Assembly (NCBI RefSeq): GCF_026000115.1 | Contig: NZ_AP026867.1 | Location: 5,134,001-5,198,000 of the forward strand | Direction of reading: 5' to 3' | Origin: Aureispira anguillae | GTDB taxonomy: Bacteria; Bacteroidota; Bacteroidia; Chitinophagales; Saprospiraceae | DNA: 64,000 nt | Shown here: piece by piece, positions 42,572 to 51,153 of the stretch | Position numbering within the stretch: the stretch's first letter is position 1 | Layout of the letters: every line of letters begins with the position of its first letter | The notes under the pieces: model-generated | Told to the model about the DNA's origin: nothing | The model's database searches: none | Seen by the model: the letters and a program-made list of their open reading frames with translations, nothing else | Program-made: the position numbers and the translations under genes

Positions 42572-44635
42572 TTAAGCGGAAGTAGTAAAGATAAATTTAG
42601 AATCTCTAATTTTTTTATAAACTTCATTCACCTTGTCCAACTCTTTGACCTTATCCTTTGTAATAAATAATTTTTTGACTTGATAAGTAGATTGTATGCG
42701 GATCATATTGGGCTTCATTTGTGTAACCTTCATCTCATAAGAAGCATACTCATTGTCTATTTTTTGTGTCAATTCTTCTGCATTCTCTAAGCTGACATCT
42801 TGATCAAATACCAAGAAATATTCTTCTTTATCGGTTCCTAAATAAGGCACGTGATAATCTAAGGTTCTCTTTTCAGCATTGACCACATTGCGAATGGCAT
42901 GTCCCAAAAATTCATCGGCATCGACGCTATATTTTTGTCCCTCTTGCTTGATTAAATTATCAATCGCAACATCATAACTAAACTTAAACATAAATTTAGC
43001 CAATGGAGAAGTTTCAAATTTATCTACTTTAGCATTACTTACAGTAGCTTTAATCTTGTCATAGGCACGGAAATTATAATCAAAAGATCGTTGAAGTGTT
43101 TTTTGTAAAGTATCTGCTTTATGACCATTTACGATTCCACCTCTACTGCCTCTAGCATAAAGCCCAGAGTAGGTATTGGATACTTTTTGTGTAATATTGT
43201 TCTTGCTAAGATTAACTTGAACCTGAGCACGAGTAGAACGTTTGTTGGTCTTAAGATCTGTCAAAGGAGCATCACCAAAGTTAATTTTTTGCAACTTAGC
43301 TTCTCGATCTGTTATATCTCTCATATAACAGTCTGTATTGTAATAACTCCAAGGCAACTCATTTAAACCACCCATTCCATTGATGGATAAAAAGCTATCT
43401 CCATTCTTAAAAATAAAGAAATATTCACTGATTTGAGCTCTAGAAACAAACTTTAAGTCCAAAGGACCGCTAAAGCGATTTTTTCCAATTGCTACATAAT
43501 AAGGAATTTCAAAACGCTCGAAGAAATCTCGGTAAATTCTATTCAAGTTACGACGATCGGTTCTTCCATTTAACAAGAAGTATTCGATCCCCTCGCTTTT
43601 TTCAAAATCTTCTAACTCTTCATTAATTATCTTTACCTTTTTGGTAATATGTTCATTGAGTAAATATACTTTTTCGACCGCTTGTAGTTCTTCTACTTTT
43701 TTGCCAAACATCTTAGCCCCATCGGCAAACATTTGCTCATAAAAATCTTCTAATTTTTTCTTTTTTCGAACACGAACTTTTAAGAAATCCTCAGAGTATT
43801 GTAAAATTTGATCGGCATAATTTACTACTTTAAAAGACAATTGATCTTGGCGAAAAGCGTCAAAATTTAATTCATAAATAAAGCACTCCAAATCATTTTG
43901 AAAGATGGTTCCGCTCGAATTTGCTTCTGGCATAGCCTTTAGGTTCTTCATTTCCCAACTGTAAACTCGATTGGTGGATGTTGTTCGAACATTAGGGCTT
44001 GGCATTCCATTGTAAATACTCCCCTTTAGTTGTACCTTTAAAGGAACTGAAATGGTATAAGAAGCAGATAATGTTGGATATTGACCATACAAGTTGACCG
44101 TTCGTCCTCCATCTGGGTATTTGTATTCAATTACGGTTACCGTTTCTAGCTCATCTCCCACCTCTAAATCAGAGATTTCATAAATAAACAAGTCGTCTTT
44201 GCTATCATACAAATCATCTTCTTGGGTCAATTTAGCTTGCGACAAATCTCTAACATGGTAATCTTTAACTTCTCCACTGGCTTTACGAATACGCAAATCA
44301 ACTGATTTGTACTGAACATAATCCGCAATAATTCCTTTAAATCGTTGAAGAATAATTCGATTATAATCCTCTAAAGCCTCCTCTTTTTGGATTTTCACAT
44401 GCACTTGCGTTCTAAACGTTGTCAATTGCTCAATGTAAGGAAACGTCCCCGAAAAAGCGCCTCTACTATAGGTTTCATTACGAATGACTACAGCATCAGC
44501 ATCGGCATACTCAGCAGGAATTTCTGGCGTGGGTGCCATCTCGTTTTTCCATTGATAATCACCAAAACTTTGAGCAGTTACTTGCCAATACGACACGCTC
44601 CATAACAGAGCAATTAAGAAACAATTTTTTTTCAT
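42572..44635 (-). CDS. Secreted DUF3857 / transglutaminase-superfamily protein
   Basis: 687 residues from the ATG at 44635, giving signal MKKNCFLIALLWSVSYWQVTAQ. The first half is the DUF3857 beta domain (about 60-260, with YSRGAFSGTFPYIEQLTTFRT near its start and VIEYKYPDGGR inside); the second is a degenerate transglutaminase-like region with no clear Cys-His-Asp set that I could find. It is probably periplasmic or surface-exposed. The function of this family is not known. It stands alone, ending in a strong terminator. Confidence 0.7.
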   Translation of the reverse strand: MKKNCFLIALLWSVSYWQVTAQSFGDYQWKNEMAPTPEIPAEYADADAVVIRNETYSRGAFSGTFPYIEQLTTFRTQVHVKIQKEEALEDYNRIILQRFKGIIADYVQYKSVDLRIRKASGEVKDYHVRDLSQAKLTQEDDLYDSKDDLFIYEISDLEVGDELETVTVIEYKYPDGGRTVNLYGQYPTLSASYTISVPLKVQLKGSIYNGMPSPNVRTTSTNRVYSWEMKNLKAMPEANSSGTIFQNDLECFIYELNFDAFRQDQLSFKVVNYADQILQYSEDFLKVRVRKKKKLEDFYEQMFADGAKMFGKKVEELQAVEKVYLLNEHITKKVKIINEELEDFEKSEGIEYFLLNGRTDRRNLNRIYRDFFERFEIPYYVAIGKNRFSGPLDLKFVSRAQISEYFFIFKNGDSFLSINGMGGLNELPWSYYNTDCYMRDITDREAKLQKINFGDAPLTDLKTNKRSTRAQVQVNLSKNNITQKVSNTYSGLYARGSRGGIVNGHKADTLQKTLQRSFDYNFRAYDKIKATVSNAKVDKFETSPLAKFMFKFSYDVAIDNLIKQEGQKYSVDADEFLGHAIRNVVNAEKRTLDYHVPYLGTDKEEYFLVFDQDVSLENAEELTQKIDNEYASYEMKVTQMKPNMIRIQSTYQVKKLFITKDKVKELDKVNEVYKKIRDSKFIFTTSA

Positions 44636-45169
44636 AGTGAATTTTAATTTAAAGTCATGTTTATCATTACTCCATGAAAAAGCACGAAGTAACAGCATAG
44701 CGAATCAATCCATAGAATAGTTGTTGATCGTTCGCCTAAGATAATTCTTTCGTAGCGTAAAAATACGTTGGAGCAACGTTTATTATACCTAAATAAAGTT
44801 AATTAACGTTAAAATTGAAACGCAAACATTTTGAATAACAATAGCTTATTTAATGGCATCTTATCCCCAATTTATACCTTCAAAATAAACATTTAAAAAC
44901 AAAAAAGATTCCACAAATCTAAATTAACATTAATTAATTCGACAAAAATAAATAGTTCTACGATAAAACAAAGAACCTATTTTTGGATATAATACATAAA
45001 TTGTATCTTTACCCATACAAATTTTAATGGAGAAGTATCATTTTGTTGATTTTACTAAATTAGTACACATTGTGTTGTGTAGAGTTTTTTATTTTCTCTC
45101 CTCAATAACCTACTAATCAATCAATAACAATAAAATTAACAACTGGGTAGACAAATTCAAGATATAGCA
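44636..45169. other. 534-bp gap between DUF3857 gene and parB
   Basis: No gene. A candidate parB promoter is listed separately. No parS-like 16-bp palindrome (TGTTTCACGTGAAACA type) was noticed here or elsewhere in the window. Confidence 0.4.
44982..45011 (+). promoter_or_regulatory. Candidate promoter of parB
   Basis: TTTG (44982-44985) and TATCTTTA (45004-45011) with 18-bp spacing resemble the -33/-7 pattern, with the last base of the -7 box off. It lies about 160 bp before parB. Confidence 0.35.
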
Positions 45170-46063
45170 ATGGCAAAACGTAAAAACAAAGGATTGGGAA
45201 TTAGTGCTCTATTGGGCAATATTGATGCGGATATAGAGTCATCCAAAAAGAAACAGGAAGTTGTTAACGATTTATCCAATACAGTTGCTTTTATTCCATT
45301 GACTAGTATTGAAGTAAACCCTTTTCAACCAAGGGTTGATTTTGAGCCTACGGCTCTTAAAGAATTGTCCGACTCTATTGCTGTTCATGGACTTATCCAA
45401 CCCATCACAGTACGTCATCTTGGCAACGATAAATTTCAATTGATCTCAGGAGAACGTCGTTTGCGTGCTTCTAAAATGGCTCAATTGACGGAAATTCCTG
45501 CTTTTGTTAGGCTTGCGAACGATCAAGAAATGATTGAAATGGCCTTAATTGAAAATATTCAACGCCAACAACTCAATCCGATAGAAGTCGCCATCACTTA
45601 TGGTCGTTTAATGAAAGAGTGTAAGTTGACGCATAAACAACTTGCTGAACGTGTTGGAAAAGGACGTACGACCGTTACTAACTTTACCCGTTTGCTCACG
45701 TTGCCTGAAACCATTCAAAAAGGGCTTAAAGAAAATCAAATTTCTATGGGTCATGCCAAAGCTTTGTTGGGAACGGATGACTACGCCTTTCAAATTGCTA
45801 CTTTTAAAAGCATTATAGACAAACAGCTTTCGGTTCGTCAGACCGAAGATTTAGTCAAGCTGCATAAAAATGGTGCTACTCCTTCAAAAGCAAAAAGCAA
45901 CAAATCTCTGCCTCCTGCTTATCAGAAAGTTCAATCCGATCTTGCTTCTAAATTAAGTGCCAAAGTAAATCTAAAAACGGATTCAAAAGGAAAGGGACAA
46001 ATTGTTATTAATTTCTTGAATACTGAAGATCTCAATAGAATTTTGGGATTGATTGAAGATTAA
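45170..46063 (+). CDS. parB: ParB/Spo0J chromosome-partition protein
   Basis: 297 residues: Lys-rich start (MAKRKNKGLGISALLG), ParB N-terminal nuclease-like/CTPase domain with IEVNPFQPR, HGLIQPITVR and GERRLRASK (the CTP-binding signature), the LIENIQRQQLNPIE helix, an HTH that reads parS (KLTHKQLAERVGKGRTTVTNFTRLL), and a short C-terminal dimerisation part. It loads on parS and helps segregate the origin region. parA is not next to it, unlike the usual pair. A terminator hairpin follows at 46138-46176. Confidence 0.93.
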   Translation: MAKRKNKGLGISALLGNIDADIESSKKKQEVVNDLSNTVAFIPLTSIEVNPFQPRVDFEPTALKELSDSIAVHGLIQPITVRHLGNDKFQLISGERRLRASKMAQLTEIPAFVRLANDQEMIEMALIENIQRQQLNPIEVAITYGRLMKECKLTHKQLAERVGKGRTTVTNFTRLLTLPETIQKGLKENQISMGHAKALLGTDDYAFQIATFKSIIDKQLSVRQTEDLVKLHKNGATPSKAKSNKSLPPAYQKVQSDLASKLSAKVNLKTDSKGKGQIVINFLNTEDLNRILGLIED

Positions 46064-46137
46064 GCCAGTTGCCTATTCCAAAGACTTCGCTTATTCCAAT
46101 AGAGAAGAAAAAATAAATTGAAATAAAATAACGTTAT

Positions 46138-46176
46138 AAAAGCAGTATGAATTGATCATGCTGCTTTTATTTTTTC
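46138..46176 (+). terminator. Terminator after parB
   Basis: AAAAGCAGTATGA (46138-46150) pairs with TCATGCTGCTTTT (46156-46168), one G-T wobble, then ATTTTTT. It overlaps the most upstream possible start of the next gene, so that start (46152) is unlikely. Confidence 0.75.
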
Positions 46177-46190
46177 AGTTTCTTATTGTT

Positions 46191-46802
46191 ATGCTAAGAT
46201 TATCAACAACCTTTTGTTTGTTTCACTCCGTCATTTTTTTCTTCTTTTTTAGTACCGTAAGTGCTCAAAACCAACTAAACGTACAACTCCAAAAAGGAAT
46301 TACTGCTTTTAAAAAAGGGAATTTCCCTAAAGCAGAACGAATCTTTGACAAATTGATTGCCTCAGAATCCAGCTATGCTGAAGCCTATCTCTGGAAGGGC
46401 AAATGCCTACAAGAATTTGAAGAATACCAAGCCGCTTATGAGGCATTTTTCACTGCTTGCAATTTAGCGCCAGATCATGCCCCTTATTGGCTCGAATTGG
46501 GCAACTTCAAATACACCTTAGGCATTACAAGCATCCGAAAACCAGAGGCTTGTGGCGAATGCGGCAAATTTTTATTGCCAGACACAGAATCAACCTTAAA
46601 TCCAACGGTCTACTACAAAAGCGCCTTAAAAGATTATCAAAAGGCACTGCAATTGGATCCTCAATATGCCGAAGCCCACTATCAACTAGGAATGGTTTAC
46701 AAAGTATTGGGAGATTTGAACAATGCTTGTTTACAAGTTCAAAAGGCACAAGCATTAAAACACCCCAAAGCAAAACAATACTCTGCTGAAATTTGCCCAT
46801 AA
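46191..46802 (+). CDS. Secreted TPR-repeat protein
   Basis: 203 residues from the ATG at 46191, chosen because the frame's first ATG (46152) lies inside the parB terminator and because 46191 gives a standard signal peptide (MLRLSTTFCLFHSVIF ... VSAQ). Three or more TPR units follow (LQKGITAFKKGNFPKAERIF; YLWKGKCLQEFEEYQAAYEAF; DPQYAEAHYQLGMVYKVLGD). A CxxC pair (EACGECGKF) sits between repeats and could form a disulfide or bind metal. A protein-binding role in the periplasm is likely. Confidence 0.75.
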   Translation: MLRLSTTFCLFHSVIFFFFFSTVSAQNQLNVQLQKGITAFKKGNFPKAERIFDKLIASESSYAEAYLWKGKCLQEFEEYQAAYEAFFTACNLAPDHAPYWLELGNFKYTLGITSIRKPEACGECGKFLLPDTESTLNPTVYYKSALKDYQKALQLDPQYAEAHYQLGMVYKVLGDLNNACLQVQKAQALKHPKAKQYSAEICP

Positions 46803-46985
46803 TCCCCTTCCTTTTCCAAATTATTTGCCGATATTCGTAACGATTATTATAGAATAGAAAATATAATGGTTCTTTGTCTACTCGTATGACGAACGCTAAC
46901 GGAGTGTACGCTTTTTACTATTCTGTTAGAAAAAGAGTGATAACAAAACACGGGGGAGCAAAGAACAAGCACAATTAAAAACACA

Positions 46986-48779
46986 ATGGAAAAGGCACCC
47001 GTAATTATTGTTGGAGCAGGTTTAGCAGGTTCTCTAATGGCTATTTATTTAGCCAAAAAAGGTTTATTGGTAGAAATTTTTGAAAGTCGTCCAGATATGC
47101 GTGCTACAGAAATTAGTGCAGGGCGTTCTATTAATTTGGCTCTATCGGATAGAGGTATCTTAGCCTTAGAAGAAGTTGGCGTTATTGACAAAGTAATGGC
47201 AGAAGCTGTAAAAATGCCTGGACGTATGCTTCATGCTAAAGATGGAGCATTAAAATTTGCCCCTTATGGCAAGGATAGTTCACAATATATTAATTCTATT
47301 TCTAGAGGAGGTCTGAATCAGCTCTTAATGACAGAGGCAGAATCTTATCAGAATGTCTCCATCCATTTCAATCAAAAATGTGTTGATGTTAATTTTGAAA
47401 CTAGCAGCATTATTGTTGAAGATTACGAAACCCAACAACAACGAACCGTACAAGGCTGCACCATCATTGGTGGAGATGGTGCCAATTCTGCTGTCCGAAA
47501 TGCCATGGAAAACCAGATGGATGGCTATCAATCTAGTGTGGATTGGTTAGAACATGGCTACAAAGAGTTGTCTATTCCCCCTATGGAAAATGCAACTTTT
47601 GCCTTAGAGAAAAATGCCTTGCATATATGGCCAAGAGGCAATTATATGTTAATTGCATTGCCCAATGCAGATGGTAGCTTTACCTGTACTTTATTTTTTC
47701 CTCATACGGGACCTGTTAGTTTTGAAAGTTTGGATACCCCTCAAAAAGTCCAAGCGTTTTTTGAAGAACAATTTGGCGATGCCGTTCCTTACTTGGTCAA
47801 CCTTCAAGAAGAATTTGCCAACAACCCTGTAGGAAAACTAGGTACTCTAAAATGCTATCCTTGGATTCACAGCGAAAAAGCAGTTCTGATTGGAGATGCA
47901 GCTCATGCAGTTGTTCCTTTTTATGGGCAGGGTATGAATGCTTCTTTTGAAGATTGTAGAATATTAAATGCCTGTATTGATGAGCATGGTGTAGGCAACT
48001 GGTCTGCGGCCTACAATGCTTACCAACAATTACGCAAAGTTAACGGGGATGCTATTGGAGATTTAGCCGTAGAAAATTTCTACGAAATGAGAGACCACGT
48101 TGCTAATCCTATTTTTAGAAAGAAACGCACCTTGGAGCATTTATTAGAGAATACTTATGAGGATTACCACTCTAAATATTCCTTGGTAACCTTCCAACCT
48201 CAAATTCCTTATTCTATAGCCAAAAACTTAGGCAATCAACAAGATGCCTTATTAATGAAACTTTGTAAGGAGGTAACACAAATAGAGGATTTAGATTTAG
48301 CAACTGTTTACGCACAGCTAAAAGCACTAAAAGATGAACTACCGCTTCAAAAAAAATTTATGAAAGCAGCCATTGATGAAGCCAAAAAAGGGCGTGATGC
48401 AGGGGGCATTCCTATTGGTTCTGTTTTAGTTAAAAATGGGGAAATCATTGGTGCTGGGCACAACCAAAGAGTACAGCAAAACGACCCGATGGCACATGCT
48501 GAAATCGATTGTCTAAAACAAGCTGGTCGGGTTGGTTCTTACCATGATATGGTCTTGTATTCTACACTAATGCCTTGTTATTTATGTGCTGGTGCGGTTG
48601 TTCAATTTGGCATCAAAAAAGTCATTGTAGGTGAAAATACAACCTTCTCTGGCGCAGAACAATTTATGAAAGAGCATGGTGTAGAAGTTATTAACCTAAA
48701 CAACCAAGAATGTATTGATTTAATGACTACTTTTATTCATCAACATCCCAAGCTTTGGAATGAAGATATAGGAGAGTAA
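46986..48779 (+). CDS. Kynurenine 3-monooxygenase fused to a cytosine-deaminase-like domain
   Basis: 597 residues. Residues 1-458 are an FAD hydroxylase of the KMO type: GAGLAGS (11-17), SAGRSINLALSDRG, RGGLNQLLM, IGGDGANSAVRNAM, and GDAAHAVVPFYGQGMNASFED. KMO makes 3-hydroxykynurenine in tryptophan breakdown. Residues 459-597 are a zinc deaminase: HAEID (H504, E506) and PCYLC (C531, C534). The tail, ending WNEDIGE, matches the end of yeast cytosine deaminase (WFEDIGE), as does GIPIGSVLVKNG. The junction lies at an A8 run directly before an ATG; a one-base loss would end KMO at a TGA overlapping that ATG. So it is either a true fusion, or two coupled genes split by a homopolymer change or error. 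Other KMO-neighbour genes are absent. Confidence 0.85.
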   Translation: MEKAPVIIVGAGLAGSLMAIYLAKKGLLVEIFESRPDMRATEISAGRSINLALSDRGILALEEVGVIDKVMAEAVKMPGRMLHAKDGALKFAPYGKDSSQYINSISRGGLNQLLMTEAESYQNVSIHFNQKCVDVNFETSSIIVEDYETQQQRTVQGCTIIGGDGANSAVRNAMENQMDGYQSSVDWLEHGYKELSIPPMENATFALEKNALHIWPRGNYMLIALPNADGSFTCTLFFPHTGPVSFESLDTPQKVQAFFEEQFGDAVPYLVNLQEEFANNPVGKLGTLKCYPWIHSEKAVLIGDAAHAVVPFYGQGMNASFEDCRILNACIDEHGVGNWSAAYNAYQQLRKVNGDAIGDLAVENFYEMRDHVANPIFRKKRTLEHLLENTYEDYHSKYSLVTFQPQIPYSIAKNLGNQQDALLMKLCKEVTQIEDLDLATVYAQLKALKDELPLQKKFMKAAIDEAKKGRDAGGIPIGSVLVKNGEIIGAGHNQRVQQNDPMAHAEIDCLKQAGRVGSYHDMVLYSTLMPCYLCAGAVVQFGIKKVIVGENTTFSGAEQFMKEHGVEVINLNNQECIDLMTTFIHQHPKLWNEDIGE

Positions 48780-48814
48780 TTAGCATTTAACACTGACCGT
48801 CAATAAATTATATT

Positions 48815-48855
48815 GCCAATATGTTTTTTTTATAAGCATATTGGCTTTCTTTTTT
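48815..48855 (+). terminator. Terminator after the KMO fusion gene
   Basis: GCCAATATG (48815-48823) and CATATTGGC (48837-48845) form a 9-bp stem followed by TTTCTTTTTT. It sits 36 bp after the stop. Confidence 0.75.
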
Positions 48856-49056
48856 AAGAAAAAAATCGTACCTTAAATAAACTTAAACTTTTTAACACAA
48901 ATGGTAACAAATAGCAATTTTTTATCATAAATACATATGGTAGTGTTACTTTACACATTTTAATAAAGTCCCTTTTATTGCTTTGTGTACATTACCTATA
49001 ACCTTTAGTAAATCAAATAAAAACACAGCCTAAAATTTTAGGAAAAAATAGAAAAG

Positions 49057-49497
49057 ATGAATTTTTTAAGAATGATCCCCCTAGTGTTCTTTATCTTCTT
49101 CGTTTCGAAGGCTAGTGGTCAAGCAAGCAATAAAATCCCTCAGATTTCTACTTTACCCAAGGGGATTGTAAAGGTTCGGGTGAATGCCCCTAGTAATCGA
49201 GTCCAAATCTTTAAGACTAAAGGTACACGCATTTCGATTGAAACCTCTATTCGAATTAATGCAGGTAGTCTCCCCTTGTTAGATTATCTAGCCAAAAATG
49301 GTCGTTACGAGCTAAATTCAACCGTAGACCTTCAAACCAATACCCTTACCCTCACTCCCAAAAAAAATCAAAAAACACTGTTAGTAAAAGGAGAAGAGTG
49401 TCAAGAAGTGATTACGTACAAAATCCATATTCCTGAATCGGTAAAGTTTGTAGAAACATTAAACATTGCGGAAGAAAATTTTGTAGTACATCAATAA
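49057..49497 (+). CDS. Small secreted protein of unknown function
   Basis: 146 residues: signal peptide MNFLRMIPLVFFIFFVSKAS (cleavage after SGQ likely) and a beta-rich mature part with short strands (IVKVRVNAPSNRVQIFKTKG, TRISIETSIRINAG). It resembles the adhesin-like or DUF4097-type beta-solenoid proteins of Bacteroidota only in general character. No family named. Single gene with a long upstream gap; an island of repeats follows. Confidence 0.6.
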   Translation: MNFLRMIPLVFFIFFVSKASGQASNKIPQISTLPKGIVKVRVNAPSNRVQIFKTKGTRISIETSIRINAGSLPLLDYLAKNGRYELNSTVDLQTNTLTLTPKKNQKTLLVKGEECQEVITYKIHIPESVKFVETLNIAEENFVVHQ

Positions 49498-49517
49498 ACA
49501 ATTCGTTATAATGTTTC

Positions 49518-49816
49518 GTTCTTTGACAACTCTTGTAGAATAGAAAATTATTTTGCCTGCTTATTACTACTTTTGTTATAAATTATAGGTCGTAAGTCGT
49601 CTGCTTAGTTCCTGTAAATACAGGACTTACGACTTACTTTACTATATATAACTTTCTTCTAAAAAAATAGTAGCAGCGAAGCTAAAATAGTTGAAAGCTT
49701 ACCCTTTTTTAGCATTTACCACACGATTTACTTAGCTGTGCTGCTAGGTTAGCTTGTTATCACTCGTGAGCCAGCAAGCTGGGTTCTCCGTGGTCGTGAT
49801 AGAGTTGTCAAAGAGC
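49518..49816. repeat. TIR-bounded element D
   Basis: GTTCTTTGACAACTC (49518-49532) and GAGTTGTCAAAGAGC (49802-49816) are inverse with one mismatch, bounding 299 bp. Inside are TCGTAAGTCGT hairpin sequence also found in element E2, AGCAGCGAAGCTAAAA, and the 54-bp segment shared with island A (49740-49793). No transposase is encoded, so it looks like a MITE or remnant. It fills the gap between the small secreted protein gene and the first initiator tRNA. Confidence 0.6.
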
Positions 49817-49853
49817 GTAATGTTTAATAATTTTCTAAAAAAAACAACAATAA

Positions 49854-49885
49854 TTTGCATTTATAAAAAAAGCATCGTACATTTG
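49854..49885 (+). promoter_or_regulatory. Promoter of initiator tRNA copy 1
   Basis: TTTG (49854-49857), 20-bp spacer, TACATTTG (49878-49885): both boxes match the Bacteroidota consensus exactly. The tRNA starts 12 bp downstream. Confidence 0.75.
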
Positions 49886-49896
49886 TACTCACAAAA

Positions 49897-49968
49897 CGCA
49901 GAGTGGAGCAGCGGTAGCTCGGCGGGCTCATAACCCGTAGGTCGTAGGTTCGAGTCCTACCTCTGCAA
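49897..49968 (+). tRNA. Initiator tRNA-Met(CAT), copy 1
   Basis: A cloverleaf of 72 nt folds with anticodon loop CTCATAA (CAT). Two marks make it the initiator: position 1 C faces A72 (unpaired C1xA72) at the acceptor end, and the anticodon stem has the three G-C pairs (GGG/CCC) that let it enter the ribosomal P site. The discriminator base is A; CCA is not encoded. It carries its own promoter and terminator. Confidence 0.93.
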
Positions 49969-49973
49969 CTATT

Positions 49974-50008
49974 AAGCTTCAAAACAGTAATTGTTTTGAA
50001 GCTTTTTT
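49974..50008 (+). terminator. Terminator of initiator tRNA copy 1
   Basis: AAGCTTCAAAACA (49974-49986) pairs perfectly with TGTTTTGAAGCTT (49992-50004), followed by T-rich sequence. Confidence 0.85.
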
Positions 50009-50045
50009 CTTTTTTTAAGAATTTTTTATTTTTTAAGTGCAATAA

Positions 50046-50077
50046 TTTGCATTATAAAAAAAAGCATCGTACATTTG
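50046..50077 (+). promoter_or_regulatory. Promoter of initiator tRNA copy 2
   Basis: TTTG (50046-50049), 20-bp spacer, TACATTTG (50070-50077); same as copy 1. Confidence 0.75.
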
Positions 50078-50088
50078 TATTCACAAAA

Positions 50089-50160
50089 CGCAGAGTGGAG
50101 CAGCGGTAGCTCGGCGGGCTCATAACCCGTAGGTCGTAGGTTCGAGTCCTACCTCTGCAA
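50089..50160 (+). tRNA. Initiator tRNA-Met(CAT), copy 2
   Basis: Identical in sequence to copy 1, starting 192 bp downstream, with the same C1xA72 mismatch and GGG/CCC anticodon stem. Promoter, tRNA and terminator are duplicated together with few changes, so this is a recent tandem duplication of a whole transcription unit. Confidence 0.93.
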
Positions 50161-50165
50161 CTATT

Positions 50166-50200
50166 AAGCTTCAAAACAGTAATTGTTTTGAAGCTTTTTT
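50166..50200 (+). terminator. Terminator of initiator tRNA copy 2
   Basis: AAGCTTCAAAACA (50166-50178) with TGTTTTGAAGCTT (50184-50196) and a T-run. Confidence 0.85.
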
Positions 50201-50218
50201 CTTTTATAGCGATTCGTT

Positions 50219-50659
50219 CTAGTGAGAATCACCTCCAAAATGCTTTTCCTCTAGTATATCAGCTACTTCTGCAACCTCCCAAAGGATATATAAAAATTGC
50301 TCTTTAGAAAGATGTTCATGGACTGGACTAGCTTGAACAACAACTGTTTCACAAGGATTCCCTTCTTTGTCTTTATCCGATACAATTGTTACCGTAGTAT
50401 AGATTCCATAGCCCGATTCTCGTATTAATTGGTATAAATTAACATTGGGGGTATAAGCTCCTGCCCTACTTGTAAAATAAACACAATCCTTTCCTTTTCC
50501 CCTATTAGGAGAAATCCAAATCCACACAAATTGATAGCGAAAACTGCCATCTTTTAGCTTCATGGCAATATCAATGCTAAATTTGCCGCCATCTAATTCT
50601 CTTAGTTTATAGTTCTTATGCTCTGCATATTCTGTCAATACTTCTTTTAGGTTAATCAT
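50219..50659 (-). CDS. Small cytoplasmic protein of unknown function
   Basis: 146 residues without signal or membrane segment, mixed alpha/beta, mildly acidic. The N-terminal MINLKEVLTEYAEHKNYKL is helical, the middle has aromatic strands (QFVWIWISPNRGKG), and the C-terminal helix carries EQFLYILWEVAEVADILEEK. General character is like YbjN or type III chaperone-like folds, but no motif allows a name. It lies convergent to the tRNA pair and between TIR elements, so it could have moved in as part of a repeat-rich block. Confidence 0.6.
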   Translation of the reverse strand: MINLKEVLTEYAEHKNYKLRELDGGKFSIDIAMKLKDGSFRYQFVWIWISPNRGKGKDCVYFTSRAGAYTPNVNLYQLIRESGYGIYTTVTIVSDKDKEGNPCETVVVQASPVHEHLSKEQFLYILWEVAEVADILEEKHFGGDSH

Positions 50660-50674
50660 AGAGCAATTTTTTAT

Positions 50675-50806
50675 GGTTCTTTGACAACTCTTCTGTTGGT
50701 ATAGTAGACATTCCTTCTTCGTTCCTCTTGGAAATTTACCATACTTAAGTTTAATGAAGTTCCAATTACTTTCAGTAACGTTGTGAATAGAGTTATCAAA
50801 TAGCCT
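50675..50806. repeat. TIR-bounded element E1 (short)
   Basis: GGTTCTTTGACAACTC (50675-50690) and GAGTTATCAAATAGCC (50791-50806) are inverse with 3 mismatches in 16, bounding 132 bp. It shares end sequences with D and E2 but is shorter, like an internal deletion derivative. Confidence 0.5.
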
Positions 50807-50822
50807 TTTATTAAAAAATAAT

Positions 50823-51088
50823 GGTTCTTTGACAAATTATGTGGAGTCGTAAACACCTTGCCTGCTTATTACTACTTTTGTTATAAGTTATAGGTCGTAA
50901 GTCGTATGTCCTGTATTTACAGGAAATAAGCATACGACTTACGACCTATAACTTTCTTCTAAACCACATAAACGTAGTGCACGAGCAGTTTGGTATGGTG
51001 TAGCAACGGGGATACCTAGCAGCGAAGCTAAAAAGTAATTAAAAGCTTACCCTTTTTTAGTGTTTACCACACGATTTGTCAAAGAACC
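50823..51088. repeat. TIR-bounded element E2
   Basis: GGTTCTTTGACAAAT (50823-50837) and ATTTGTCAAAGAACC (51074-51088) are perfect inverse ends of a 266-bp block. Its left part shares about 48 nearly identical bases with element D, and its right part the AGCAGCGAAGCTAAAA and TTTACCACACGATTT segments. No gene. E1 and E2 together fill the 494-bp gap before the DUF2851 gene. Confidence 0.65.
50887..50952. repeat. 22-bp perfect hairpin/cruciform inside element E2
   Basis: GTTATAGGTCGTAAGTCGTATG (22 bases, split here as 50887-50908) is exactly inverse to 50931-50952. Inside its loop, CCTGTA-TT-TACAGG (50910-50923) forms a second stem. A shortened form lies in element D near 49585-49640. Confidence 0.75.
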
Positions 51089-51153
51089 AAAAATAATTTG
51101 GTACTGTATCCAACCTAATATACAATTATTCGAATAACTGGGCAAATAAAAAC

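Noticed and set aside
46457-46789. 110-residue open frame in the TPR gene
   Set aside because: A second frame inside a well-supported gene with signal peptide and TPR repeats; no start signal or homology.
49824-50042. 72-residue open frame on the minus strand
   Set aside because: It runs across the initiator tRNA gene and its terminator.
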